This document shows positions 42,343 through 50,105 of a DNA stretch of 64,000 nt, one piece after another (position 1 is the first letter of the stretch; every line of letters starts with the position of its first letter). A program made the position numbers and the translations under genes. The notes beneath the pieces were generated by a model. It had not been told where the DNA came from. It searched no databases and saw nothing but the letters and a program-made list of their open reading frames with translations. This stretch comes from Halotalea alkalilenta DSM 17697 (GTDB lineage Bacteria; Pseudomonadota; Gammaproteobacteria; Pseudomonadales; Halomonadaceae). Location: contig NZ_JHYY01000013.1 of NCBI RefSeq assembly GCF_000621205.1, forward strand, positions 62,001 to 126,000, written 5' to 3'.

Positions 42343-44829
42343 ATGATCACTCTCATCGCCTTGGTCGCTTTCGTTGCCCTCGGCTGGGCACTGGCGTTCT
42401 TCGCCATCCCACTGATCCAATCGATCGGCGCCTGGGCCGCGCTCTGGGTCTTGCTGCTCGCATTCGGCGCCCTCGCCCCCTGGCTCGCAGTGCTCGGCCT
42501 GCTGGTCCTGCTGGCGCTGGCCGCGTGCGCCATCCCAGCGGTGCGGATGCGATGGCTGAGCGCGCCGATGATGCGCTACATGAACGAGACGCTGCCGCCG
42601 ATGTCGGCCACCGAGCGCGAAGCGATCGAGGCTGGCGAGCCCTGGTGGGAGGCCGAGCTGTTCTCCGGTCGTCCCGAATGGCGCAGGCTGCTCGAGTTCG
42701 ATTACACCGAGCTCAGCGAGCGGGAACGGCGCTTCCTCAATGAAGAGGTGGAGACGGTCTGCGAAATGACCAACGACTGGCAGGCCGATTTCGAGCTCAA
42801 GGACCTGCCCGAGGAGGTGTGGCGCTACCTGCGCGACAACCGCTTCTTCGCCATGCTGATCGACGAAGCGCACGGCGGTCTCGGCTTCTCGGCCTATGCC
42901 CAGTCGGCGGTGGTGACCAAGCTCGCCACCCGATCGGTATCGCTGGCGGTCACGGTGATGGTGCCCAACTCGCTCGGTCCGGGTGAGCTGCTGCTCAAGT
43001 ACGGCACCGAGGCACAGAAGGAGAAATGGCTGCCAGGGCTGGTCTCGGGCCGCGAAATCCCCTGCTTCGGCCTCACCGGGCCCGAGGTCGGCTCGGATGC
43101 CACCGCACTGCCCGACACCGGGGTGGTCTGCCATGGCGACCATGAGGGAGAGCGGGTGCTCGGTCTGCGGCTGAACTTCTCCAAGCGCTGGATCACCCTG
43201 GCACCGGTAGCCACGGTGATCGGCCTCGCCTTCAGGATGAGCGACCCCGACGGGCTGATCGATCCGGACAAGCGCGACTACGGGATCAGCTGCGCGCTGA
43301 TCCCGGCCAACACTCGCGGCGTCTCGATCGGCCGGCGCCACTATCCGAGCGGAGCCTTCATGAATGGGCCGATCCTCGGCCGCGATGTGTTCGTCCCGCT
43401 CGACCATCTGATCGGCGGCGTGGCGATGGCCGGCCAGGGCTGGCGAATGCTGGTCGAGTGCCTGTCCGCCGGACGCGGCATCTCGCTGCCGGCGCTGGCT
43501 ACCGCCGCCGGCCAGGGCACCTACCGCTCGGTCGGCGCCTACGCCCGCATCCGGCGCCAGTTCCGCCTGCCGATCGGCCGCTTCGAAGGCGTCCAGGAGG
43601 CGCTGGCGCGCATCGCCGGCAAGACCTACCTGCTAGAGGCGTCGCGCGCACTGACCGCTTCGGCGGTCGACCACCTCACCCCTTCGGTGGTGACCACCAT
43701 CGCCAAGTACCATATGACCGAGCTGATGCGCCAAGTGATCAACGACGGCATGGACGTGATGAGCGGTCGCGCGGTGCAGCTCGGTCCGCGCAACCCGATC
43801 GGGCTGAGCTACAAGGTGGTACCGGTGGCGATCACCGTCGAGGGCGCCAACATCCTCACCCGCAGCCTGATGATCTTCGGCCAGGGAGCGATGCGCTGCC
43901 ATCCGTTCCTGCTCGAGGAGATGCGCGCGGCAGCCGACCAGGACCTCGCCGGCTTCGACCGGCTTCTGAGCGCCCATATCGGCACCGCGCTCAACCGCGC
44001 CGCGCGCAGCTTCACTTTCGCGCTGTTCGGTGCAAATCTCGCCCGTTCGCCGCTAAAGGGCCCCACCGCGCGTCATTTCCAGGCGATCGAACGGCTGTCG
44101 GCCTCGCTGTTCGTCGTCGCCGATCTCGCAATGGCGAGCCTCGGCGGCGAGCTCAAGCGGCGCGAGAAGCTCTCGGCGCGCCTTGGCGACGTACTCAGCC
44201 AGCTCTATCTCGCCAGCGCCGCGCTCAAGCACTATCACGCCCGCCAGCGCGCGAGCGAAGTGGATGAAGACGAGCGGCTGCATCTCGATTGGGCGGTCCA
44301 GCACTGCCTCCACACGGCGGGAGGGGCGCTGGAAGGCTTCATCCGCAACCACCCCTCGCGCGCGCTCGCCGCGCTCCTGCGCCTGCTGGTCTTCCCGCGC
44401 GGCAACCCCTACCAGCCGCCCTCCGACCGCCTCGGCGGCAGGCTCGCCGCCCTGTCGATCGAGCGCAGCGAGTTCCGCGAGCGCCTCACCTGGCTGACCT
44501 TCCGCTCCAAGCGCGAGGACGATCCGGCCATCCAGCTCGAGCGCGCCTTCGCGCTGTGCCTGGAGATCGAGCCGGCCTACGAGCGGTTGCTCAAGGCGGT
44601 GGCCAAGGGCGAAGTGGCGGGCGCTACGCTGATCGAGCAGCTGCGTGATGGGACCAGCAAAAGGGTGATCAGCGAAGAAGAGGCGCGCAGGATCGAGGCG
44701 TTCGACGCCGAGCGCTTCGAGGCGCTGCTGACCGATGACTTCGACCCCGCCTACATCGCCGGTGATCACGGCATCGAGAATGCCGAGCAGCAGTTCGCCA
44801 ACACGCTGTCTCGCCAGCGGGTCGATTGA
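42343..44829 (+). CDS. fadE: Acyl-CoA dehydrogenase FadE, long form
   Basis: An 828-residue acyl-CoA dehydrogenase of the long proteobacterial FadE type. Residues 1-65 are strongly hydrophobic with two or three membrane spans, then the dehydrogenase core follows (about 120-560: FGLTGPEVGSDATALPD, LNFSKRWITLAPVATVIGLAF, QGWRMLVECLSAGRGISLPA, YARIRRQFRLPIGRFEGVQEALARIAG), and a C-terminal helical domain of about 250 residues ends the protein. It carries out the first step of beta-oxidation at the inner membrane, passing electrons to ETF. GGGGAG six bases before the ATG at 42343 sets the start; an earlier in-frame ATG at 42322 is not supported. It ends 17 bp before the end of a truncated phzF on the opposite strand. 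Confidence 0.95.
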   Translation: MITLIALVAFVALGWALAFFAIPLIQSIGAWAALWVLLLAFGALAPWLAVLGLLVLLALAACAIPAVRMRWLSAPMMRYMNETLPPMSATEREAIEAGEPWWEAELFSGRPEWRRLLEFDYTELSERERRFLNEEVETVCEMTNDWQADFELKDLPEEVWRYLRDNRFFAMLIDEAHGGLGFSAYAQSAVVTKLATRSVSLAVTVMVPNSLGPGELLLKYGTEAQKEKWLPGLVSGREIPCFGLTGPEVGSDATALPDTGVVCHGDHEGERVLGLRLNFSKRWITLAPVATVIGLAFRMSDPDGLIDPDKRDYGISCALIPANTRGVSIGRRHYPSGAFMNGPILGRDVFVPLDHLIGGVAMAGQGWRMLVECLSAGRGISLPALATAAGQGTYRSVGAYARIRRQFRLPIGRFEGVQEALARIAGKTYLLEASRALTASAVDHLTPSVVTTIAKYHMTELMRQVINDGMDVMSGRAVQLGPRNPIGLSYKVVPVAITVEGANILTRSLMIFGQGAMRCHPFLLEEMRAAADQDLAGFDRLLSAHIGTALNRAARSFTFALFGANLARSPLKGPTARHFQAIERLSASLFVVADLAMASLGGELKRREKLSARLGDVLSQLYLASAALKHYHARQRASEVDEDERLHLDWAVQHCLHTAGGALEGFIRNHPSRALAALLRLLVFPRGNPYQPPSDRLGGRLAALSIERSEFRERLTWLTFRSKREDDPAIQLERAFALCLEIEPAYERLLKAVAKGEVAGATLIEQLRDGTSKRVISEEEARRIEAFDAERFEALLTDDFDPAYIAGDHGIENAEQQFANTLSRQRVD

Positions 44830-44845
44830 ACGCCGACGGATTGGT

Positions 44846-44944
44846 TCATAGCGCGAGCCCGCCGGCTTCGCTGAACACCGCCAGCGGGTTGCCGGTGAAC
44901 GGCGTTGCGGTGAACACGTCGAGCAGCGCGTAGTGGTACTTCAT
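44846..44944 (-). pseudogene. Truncated PhzF-family gene (N-terminal 32 codons)
   Basis: On the minus strand an ATG overlapping the GNAT stop codon by 4 bp (ATGA) opens a 32-codon frame beginning MKYHYALLDVFTATPF and containing FTGNPLAVF, the typical N-terminus of PhzF-like epimerases/isomerases, proteins of about 260-300 residues. It then stops at TGA (complement of 44846-44848). The catalytic glutamate and the whole second half are missing, and only 16 bp separate the stop from the end of fadE. This looks like a deletion remnant of the third gene in a DUF1127-GNAT-phzF operon. The assignment rests on a short stretch but the match is distinctive. Confidence 0.7.
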
Positions 44945-45426
44945 CGCATCCCATCCTCGCTGGCTGAGTAGAGATCGGTTTTGACGATCGCCATCAGGTT
45001 GGCGGGGACTTCCGGCACGCTGAAGCCGTGGCCGGCATACAGCCCATGGGCATCACGGGTCACCAGCATGAAGCGGCGCAGGGCTTGGAGCTGCGGATGG
45101 GCGAGCACACACTCGACCAGCCATTTGCCGAGCCCGCGCCCACGAGCCTGGTCGACGACGAAGACATCGGCCAGCCAGGCGAACGTGGCGCAATCGCTGA
45201 TCACCCGCGCGAAGCCGAGCTGGCGGTGCTCGTCGAACAGCCCGAAGCACAGCGAATTGGCCAGCGCGCGCTCCACCAGCGCCCGAGGGATACCGCGTGC
45301 CCAGTAGCTGTGCTCGCTCAAGAAGCGATGGATCAGGGCAAGGTCAAGCGCCGCCGGGTCACAGTCGACCCGATACTCCGCGCGTTGCCATCGGGCATGC
45401 GCCGGGCCGGAGTTCGACGGGCTCAC
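44941..45426 (-). CDS. GNAT-family N-acetyltransferase
   Basis: A 161-residue GNAT protein with the acetyl-CoA loop VVDQARGRGLGKWLVECVL, the preceding strand TFAWLADVFV, and a C-terminus GHGFSVPEVPANLMAIV typical of the YjdJ/PA2578-like group. The GTG start at 45426 is chosen because it overlaps the DUF1127 stop codon (GTGA) and has GGAGAG 8 bases upstream; the longer open frame upstream is the DUF1127 gene in another frame. Its stop overlaps the start of the truncated phzF. The substrate is unknown. Confidence 0.88.
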   Translation of the reverse strand: MSPSNSGPAHARWQRAEYRVDCDPAALDLALIHRFLSEHSYWARGIPRALVERALANSLCFGLFDEHRQLGFARVISDCATFAWLADVFVVDQARGRGLGKWLVECVLAHPQLQALRRFMLVTRDAHGLYAGHGFSVPEVPANLMAIVKTDLYSASEDGMR

Positions 45427-45698
45427 CGCCGGCTCTCCAGCTCGCTCAAGCCGCCGCGCTTGACCGGCGGGCACTCCCACCACTCGGGCGTTTGCTGCAT
45501 CTCGCCAGCAAGCCAGAATGGCAGTCTCGCTTCGCGCAGCGCCTCACCATGGGTAATGCCGATATCACGCAGCTGCTCTGGGCTGAGCGCGGCGAGCTGA
45601 GCGCGGGTGGTCGAGCGCCGCAGCCAACGCTTTAGCAGCGCGATCAGCCGGGCGCGCGGGGTCGAGGGCAGGTTCGGGGAGTGCAGGGGCGCATTCAT
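45423..45698 (-). CDS. DUF1127 small protein
   Basis: A 91-residue protein with a DUF1127 domain at about residues 28-60 (RSTTRAQLAALSPEQLRDIGITHGEALREARLPFW), a basic helix-rich motif found in many small proteobacterial proteins; some bind RNA or affect phosphate metabolism. GGAGG lies 6 bases before the ATG at 45698. It is the first gene of the DUF1127-GNAT-phzF' operon and diverges from a MocR regulator, an arrangement seen with intact phzF in other gammaproteobacteria. Confidence 0.88.
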   Translation of the reverse strand: MNAPLHSPNLPSTPRARLIALLKRWLRRSTTRAQLAALSPEQLRDIGITHGEALREARLPFWLAGEMQQTPEWWECPPVKRGGLSELESRR

Positions 45699-45801
45699 GG
45701 CAGCCTCCGTGGACAGTGCGTCCGTGGACGGAAAGGGATGCGTCCAGCCTAGAGAGAAGGCTTCAACCAACACAGCGCCAAAAAAGTGCTTTTTTCACCA
45801 T

Positions 45802-45882
45802 ACAGATGCCCTCGCACGGCTTCTGTATGCTGAGTGAAAGCGGCATCTGTACCGTTACAAGCGGGGTTGGATGGATACAGAA
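45802..45882. promoter_or_regulatory. Array of CTGTA half-sites in front of the second MocR gene
   Basis: ACAGATGCC (45802-45810) and GGCATCTGT (45842-45850) form a perfect 9-bp inverted repeat. TTCTGTAT (45821-45828) and ATACAGAA (45875-45882) form a second perfect 8-bp pair. The two pairs interlock within 81 bp in the divergent promoter region between DUF1127 and mocR, 56 bp before the mocR ATG. They are likely binding sites of the MocR protein, acting on itself and on the divergent operon. Confidence 0.5.
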
Positions 45883-45937
45883 TGGGATCGACGACGCCCG
45901 CACCATCGCCGCCCCCACACTCCGTCGAGATGCGCCA

Positions 45938-47410
45938 ATGAATCGCTACGAACGCCTTGCCTGCGAACTGCGCAGCCGTATCGAAGAGGGCTACTACCAG
46001 GCCGGGGAACGGCTGCCCTCGGTCCGCGACCTGGTAGAGGCCCACCGGGTCAGCATCTCCACAGTCCAGCACGCCTACCAGCTGCTCGAATCCGGCGGGC
46101 TGATCGAGGCACGGCCGCGCTCCGGGCACTTCGTTCGCCCGCGCCGCGAACGCCCACCGCCGCCTTCGATCGGCCGCGCGATGCAGCGCCCAGTCGAAGT
46201 CTCGCAGTGGGATCAGGTGCGCGAAGGCACCTGCCTGCTGCCCAACTCGAAGACCTTCTATCTTGGTCGAGGCATGCCCGACATCGATGCCCCGACCCTG
46301 CGTCCGCTGCTGCGGGCATTGAGCCGCCACGCCCGGCGCCAGAGCCTGGTCACGCTCAACTACGACTCGCTGCAGGGACAGCGCCCGCTACGCGAGCAGA
46401 TCGCACGGCTGGCGCTCGGTGCGGAGAGCCACCTGCACCCGGACGACCTGGTGATCACCACCGGCTGCCACGAAGCGATCTCGATCGCGATGCGCGCCGT
46501 GGGTGAACCCGGCGCGATCATCGCGGTCGACTCGCCGAGCTTCTATGGCTCGCTGCAGGCGATCCGCTCCTATGGCATGAAGGTAATGGAGATACCGACC
46601 GACCCTTCGCGCGGCATCAGCCTCGACGCCTTGGAACTGGCGCTCGAGCAGTGGCCGATCCGGGCGATCCAGGTCACCCCGAGCTGCAACAACCCACTCG
46701 GCTACGGCATGCCGCTGGAGCACAGGCGCGCGCTGTACGCCCTCGCCCAGCGCTTCGATGTGATGATCATCGAGGACGACGTCTACGGTGATCTCGAATA
46801 TGCCTTTCCGCGCCAGCCGACGATCAAGTCGCTGGATACCGATGGCCGGGTGCTGCTGTGCGGTTCGTTCTCCAAGACCCTGGCGCCGGGCCTGCGGATC
46901 GGCTGGATCGCCCCCGGACGACACTTCGAGCGCGCGATGCACATGAAGTACGTCGGCACCGGCTCGACCGCGACCCACGCCCAGCTGGCACTGGCCGATT
47001 TCATCGAGGAAGGCCACTACGACCCTCATCTGCGGCGCATCCGCGCGCAGTACCTGCGCAACCGCGACGCGATGCTCGATGCGGTCGCCGCCCATTTCCC
47101 CGCCTCCACCTACGCCAGCCGCCCGCAGGGGGGCTTTCTGCTCTGGCTCGAGTGCGCCCCCGAGCTCGACAGCATCGCGCTGAACCAGCGCCTCGCCGAG
47201 CAGAATGTGCGCATCGCACCGGGCCCGATGTTCTCCGCGGTGGGCAAGCACCGCAACTGCCTCCGGATCAACTACGCCACCTTCGACCCCCAGGTGGAAG
47301 CAGCCGTCGCCCGGGTAGGCGCTGAGGTCGCGCGGATGCTCGAGGAGGCGGACCAAGCCCCCTCGGCCCAGCGCACCGAAGACGCAGAAGCCGCCGAAGC
47401 CGCACGATGA
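45938..47410 (+). CDS. MocR-type transcriptional regulator (GntR HTH plus aminotransferase domain)
   Basis: A 490-residue regulator with an N-terminal GntR winged helix (YERLACELRSRIEEGYYQAGERLPSVRDLVEAHRVSISTVQHAYQLLESGGLIEARPRSGHFV) and a C-terminal PLP-fold aminotransferase domain with the lysine motif CGSFSKTLAPGLRIGWIAPG and ligands in VTPSCNNPLGYGMPL and IEDDVYGDLEY. The ATG at 45938 gives the conventional start; an open frame upstream lies in the regulatory region. It diverges from the DUF1127-GNAT-phzF' operon, its likely target. The last 25 residues are an acidic, alanine-rich tail. Confidence 0.92.
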   Translation: MNRYERLACELRSRIEEGYYQAGERLPSVRDLVEAHRVSISTVQHAYQLLESGGLIEARPRSGHFVRPRRERPPPPSIGRAMQRPVEVSQWDQVREGTCLLPNSKTFYLGRGMPDIDAPTLRPLLRALSRHARRQSLVTLNYDSLQGQRPLREQIARLALGAESHLHPDDLVITTGCHEAISIAMRAVGEPGAIIAVDSPSFYGSLQAIRSYGMKVMEIPTDPSRGISLDALELALEQWPIRAIQVTPSCNNPLGYGMPLEHRRALYALAQRFDVMIIEDDVYGDLEYAFPRQPTIKSLDTDGRVLLCGSFSKTLAPGLRIGWIAPGRHFERAMHMKYVGTGSTATHAQLALADFIEEGHYDPHLRRIRAQYLRNRDAMLDAVAAHFPASTYASRPQGGFLLWLECAPELDSIALNQRLAEQNVRIAPGPMFSAVGKHRNCLRINYATFDPQVEAAVARVGAEVARMLEEADQAPSAQRTEDAEAAEAAR

Positions 47411-47452
47411 GCGCAAGCCGCACGCGGCCCGGCGTTCAGTGGTCCAAAAGCG

Positions 47453-47785
47453 TCAGTGACTGATCATCCAAGGTCGGGCGGAGGGAAACAGCTTCTCGCC
47501 CTGCGCGGTATAGAACACGTTGGGCTTGCGCCTTGCGTGGTGACAGCACCCTTGTTCCCGCTCCGAGTGCTGGCTGCCGGAGCGCGGCTCATGCGCGGCC
47601 CGCTCGTTGCGCGCGATTGCCCGGCGCTTTTCCGGCGCCATCGCCAGCACGCTGGGGGCGAGCAGGATCACTCGGGGCGACGCCAGCCCGCAGCCGGGGC
47701 AGGGATGACGCTCGCCCGAGGCGCTCACCGGCACTAGCGCGTGGAACAGGCCGTGGTCCACGCACTTGTAGTCATATAGCGGCAT
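47453..47785 (-). CDS. fmdB: FmdB-family zinc-ribbon protein
   Basis: A 110-residue protein with an N-terminal FmdB zinc ribbon: MPLYDYKCVDHGLF, then HPCPGCGLASPRVIL, giving the Cys ligands (C8 and the CPGC pair). A basic tail with further Cys/His residues (EREQGCCHHARR) follows. GAGGAG precedes the ATG at 47785. FmdB was first described as a regulator of amide porin and formamidase genes in Methylophilus. It lies 10 bp after fmdA on the same strand, so it is probably co-transcribed with it. Confidence 0.88.
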   Translation of the reverse strand: MPLYDYKCVDHGLFHALVPVSASGERHPCPGCGLASPRVILLAPSVLAMAPEKRRAIARNERAAHEPRSGSQHSEREQGCCHHARRKPNVFYTAQGEKLFPSARPWMISH

Positions 47786-47795
47786 GGCGTTCTCC

Positions 47796-49025
47796 TCATT
47801 CGTCCTTGGCCAACGGCAGGTCCACGCCTGCCTGGACCATCGGTTCGGGACCATCGGCATTGGGTTTGACGTCGAATTCGAAGATGTCGGTGGGCAGCCA
47901 TAGGGTGGCGCAGGCGTTGGGGATGTCCACGACTCCGCTGATGTGCCCCTGCACCGGCGCGCAGCCGAGCAGAGAATAGGCCTGCGCCCCGCTGTAGCCG
48001 AACTTCTTGAGGTACTCGATGGCGTTGAGCACCGCCTGGCGATAGGCCACGTGCACGTCCAGGTAGTGCTGCTCGCCCTGCTCGTCCACCGAGATGCCTT
48101 CGAAGATCAGATAGTCGTCGTACTTGGGCGTGATCGGGCTCGGCTTGAAGATCGGATTCTTGATCGCGTACTTGGCCATGCCATCCTTGATCAGGTTGAC
48201 GCGCAGGTGGATCCAGCCGGCCATCTCGATGGCACCGCAGAAGGTGATCTCGCCATCGCCCTGGCTGAAGTGCAGATCGCCCACCGAGAGCCCCGCGCCC
48301 TTCACGTAGACCGGGAAGTAGATCTTGGCCCCCCGCGACAGATCCTTGATATCGCAGTTGCCGCCGTGCTCGCGGGGCGGCACGGTGCGCGCACCCTCGG
48401 CTGCGGCGCGCGCCTTGGCTTCACCGCTGAGCTTGCCCATGTGCGCGGTACCAGCGTAGGGCAAGGTGGCGAGCGCGGGCACCCGCTCGGGCTCGCTGTC
48501 GTAAAGCGCCTTCTCGCGCAGGTTCCACTCCTCGAGCATCGCCTGGGAGGGCAGGCAACCGATCAGCCCCGGATGGATCATCCCGGCGAACTCGACCCCG
48601 GGAATATGCCGTGACTTGGTGAACATGCCGTTGAATTCCCAGATCGACTTCTGCGCCTCGGGGAAGTGCTCGGTGAGAAAACCGCCACCGTTTCGTTTGG
48701 AGAAGAAGCCGTTGAAGCCCCACTGGCTCTCCTCGAAGGTACCGATGTCGAGGATGTCCACCACCAGCAGGTCGCCGGGCTCTGCGCCCTCCACCCCCAC
48801 CGGGCCGGAGAGGAAGTGCACCTGGGTGAGATCCACGTCGCGCACATCGGCGGCGCTGTCGTCATTGTGGATCTGACCGCCGGTCCAGTCGTGGCACTCG
48901 ACGATGAAATCGTCACCGGGCTTGACCATCGCCGCCATGGGAATGTCCGGGTGCCAGCGGTTGTGGACCTGCTCGTTTTCGTAGGGCGAGCTGCTCAGAT
49001 CGATCTTGATGATGGTGTCGGCCAT
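47796..49025 (-). CDS. fmdA: Formamidase FmdA
   Basis: A 409-residue FmdA/AmdA-type formamidase, which hydrolyses formamide (and more slowly acetamide) to formate and ammonia. The start MADTIIKIDLSSSPYENEQVHNRWHPDIPM and the segments FIVECHDWTGGQIHNDDSAADVRDVDL, HFLSGPVGVEGAEPGDLLVVDILD, HPGLIGCLPS, GGNCDIKDLSRGAKIYFPVYV and FCGAIEMAGWI are highly characteristic. The ATG at 49025 with AAGGAA upstream is taken as start; the longer open frame runs into the promoter. It works with AmiE and the Urt-type importer in short-chain amide use as a nitrogen source. A palindrome shared with urtA lies about 140 bp upstream. Confidence 0.95.
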   Translation of the reverse strand: MADTIIKIDLSSSPYENEQVHNRWHPDIPMAAMVKPGDDFIVECHDWTGGQIHNDDSAADVRDVDLTQVHFLSGPVGVEGAEPGDLLVVDILDIGTFEESQWGFNGFFSKRNGGGFLTEHFPEAQKSIWEFNGMFTKSRHIPGVEFAGMIHPGLIGCLPSQAMLEEWNLREKALYDSEPERVPALATLPYAGTAHMGKLSGEAKARAAAEGARTVPPREHGGNCDIKDLSRGAKIYFPVYVKGAGLSVGDLHFSQGDGEITFCGAIEMAGWIHLRVNLIKDGMAKYAIKNPIFKPSPITPKYDDYLIFEGISVDEQGEQHYLDVHVAYRQAVLNAIEYLKKFGYSGAQAYSLLGCAPVQGHISGVVDIPNACATLWLPTDIFEFDVKPNADGPEPMVQAGVDLPLAKDE

Positions 49026-49163
49026 GGTCTGGGTTCCTTGGGCTGCGTTGATCCGATGGAAAGCGGCGTGGTCGAGCCACCGGCACGACGGCAGCGCCTT
49101 CCCACCCATCCCACTATCGACAAACGCAGACGACGCCACTATTGGTGAAAGCACCACCGCGAC

Positions 49164-49179
49164 TACGTCATTCGACGTA
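49164..49179. promoter_or_regulatory. Palindromic operator upstream of fmdA, shared with urtA
   Basis: TACGTC-ATTC-GACGTA is a perfect 6+4+6 palindrome about 140 bp upstream of the fmdA start. The same element, with one base changed in the right arm and one in the spacer, is found at 56196-56211 upstream of urtA. It is the probable site for the LuxR-type regulator at 59795-60703. Confidence 0.65.
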
Positions 49180-49292
49180 TTGCCCGGCATCGGTGGAACG
49201 CCCTCCAAGGCATGCGTCACGGCTCGATTAATCCGGCATCCCCGAACATGCGATACATTGGCCAAAAGTGCATTCCGTCGGGAGCCATTCAC

Positions 49293-49583
49293 ATGCTGCT
49301 GGATGAACTGCATCGACAACGAGATACCATCGAAGCGCTCGCACGCCGCTATGGTGCACGTCGGATTCGGGTGTTCGGCTCGGTGGCCCGAGGGGAAGAA
49401 GGTCCCGATAGCGATGTGGACTTTCTGGTCGAGTTCGAGCCCGGTTACGACCTGTTCACTCAGTGGCTCCCCTTAGCCGAACGCCTGGAAGAGATCACCG
49501 GGCATCGGGTCGATTTGATTCCCGAGCATGAATTGAATCGGCACCTGCGCAGCCGGGTCTTGTCGGAGGCCAGAGAGATATGA
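49293..49583 (+). CDS. mntA: MntA-type nucleotidyltransferase antitoxin
   Basis: A 96-residue minimal nucleotidyltransferase with GSVARGEEGPDSDVDFLVEF, the G-S-x10-D-x-D motif of the MNT family. In MntA-HepT systems the enzyme adds AMP residues to a tyrosine of the HepT toxin and so disarms it. The ATG at 49293 has GGGAG about 8 bases upstream. Its stop codon overlaps the ATG of hepT by 4 bp (ATGA). The pair is inserted between fmdA and amiE on the strand opposite to the amide genes. Confidence 0.9.
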   Translation: MLLDELHRQRDTIEALARRYGARRIRVFGSVARGEEGPDSDVDFLVEFEPGYDLFTQWLPLAERLEEITGHRVDLIPEHELNRHLRSRVLSEAREI

Positions 49584-49942
49584 GCCAAGGCAGGACCTAG
49601 GACTGGTCGCTTTATGCCCGGCATATTCTGGACACCATCGGCAAACTGGAGCGAATACGCGCACGTGACGATATTCGGCGGGACGAAGTGCTATTCGACG
49701 CCGCCTTGCGCAATCTCCAGACATTGTCCGAGGCGACACAACGGCTTCCCGACGATATCAAAACGCAATACCCCGACATTCCCTGGCGGCAAATCAGCGG
49801 CTTTCGCAACGTTCTGGTTCACAATTATCTAGGGGACATCGCCCCCCAGACCGTTCAGTCGGTCATCGAGGATCATTTGCCACCGCTGGAAGTGGCCGTC
49901 TCCAACATGCTCGGAGACAGCGGTGAGCCGGACGTGCGCTGA
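49580..49942 (+). pseudogene. hepT: HepT-type toxin gene interrupted by an amber codon at position 7
   Basis: The frame opens with ATG at 49580, overlapping the mntA stop, but codon 7 is TAG (49598-49600). Reading on in the same frame gives a full HepT protein of about 113 more residues: DWSLYARHILDTIGKLERI, then DAALRNLQTLSEATQRLP, and the toxin motif RNVLVHNY (R-x4-H-x-Y) with catalytic Arg and His and the AMP-acceptor Tyr. The nuclease core is thus intact but detached from its normal start. A GTG at 49688 could start an 84-residue form lacking the first helices. Without suppression or an odd start the toxin should not be made. Sequencing error must be excluded. Confidence 0.75.
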
Positions 49943-49953
49943 CCATGCCAGGA

Positions 49954-50100
49954 TCAATCGTCTGGCGGACCCTGAGGCTGCACGGGCTCGAACAGGAAGC
50001 GCGAGAGCCGTTCAGAGACCGGGGAGTGGCGTTCGCCGGCGAGTTGCCGGCGCTGCTCCGCCAGCCGGTCATTGATGAATGGCGTGGCCCGCGCCTTGTC
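49954..50100 (-). other. Unassigned coding-like fragment downstream of amiE
   Basis: In a frame different from amiE, the minus strand is open for about 48 codons before a TGA (complement of 49954-49956), reading for instance ATPFINDRLAEQRRQLAG and RFLFEPVQPQGPPDD, with GC-rich third positions like the neighbours. No start codon with ribosome site is seen and no family is recognised. It may be the 3' end of a lost gene at the edge of the toxin-antitoxin insertion, or chance. Confidence 0.2.
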
Positions 50101-50105
50101 TGGTT

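Noticed and set aside
45780-45795. AAAAAA-GTGC-TTTTTT palindrome near the DUF1127 start region
   Set aside because: It is a low-GC stem without a stable base, more likely curved promoter DNA than a terminator.
49688-49942. GTG-started 84-residue protein as the true HepT
   Set aside because: It would lose the N-terminal helices and the normal ATGA coupling, and the reading upstream is clearly HepT sequence, so a nonsense mutation is the simpler view.
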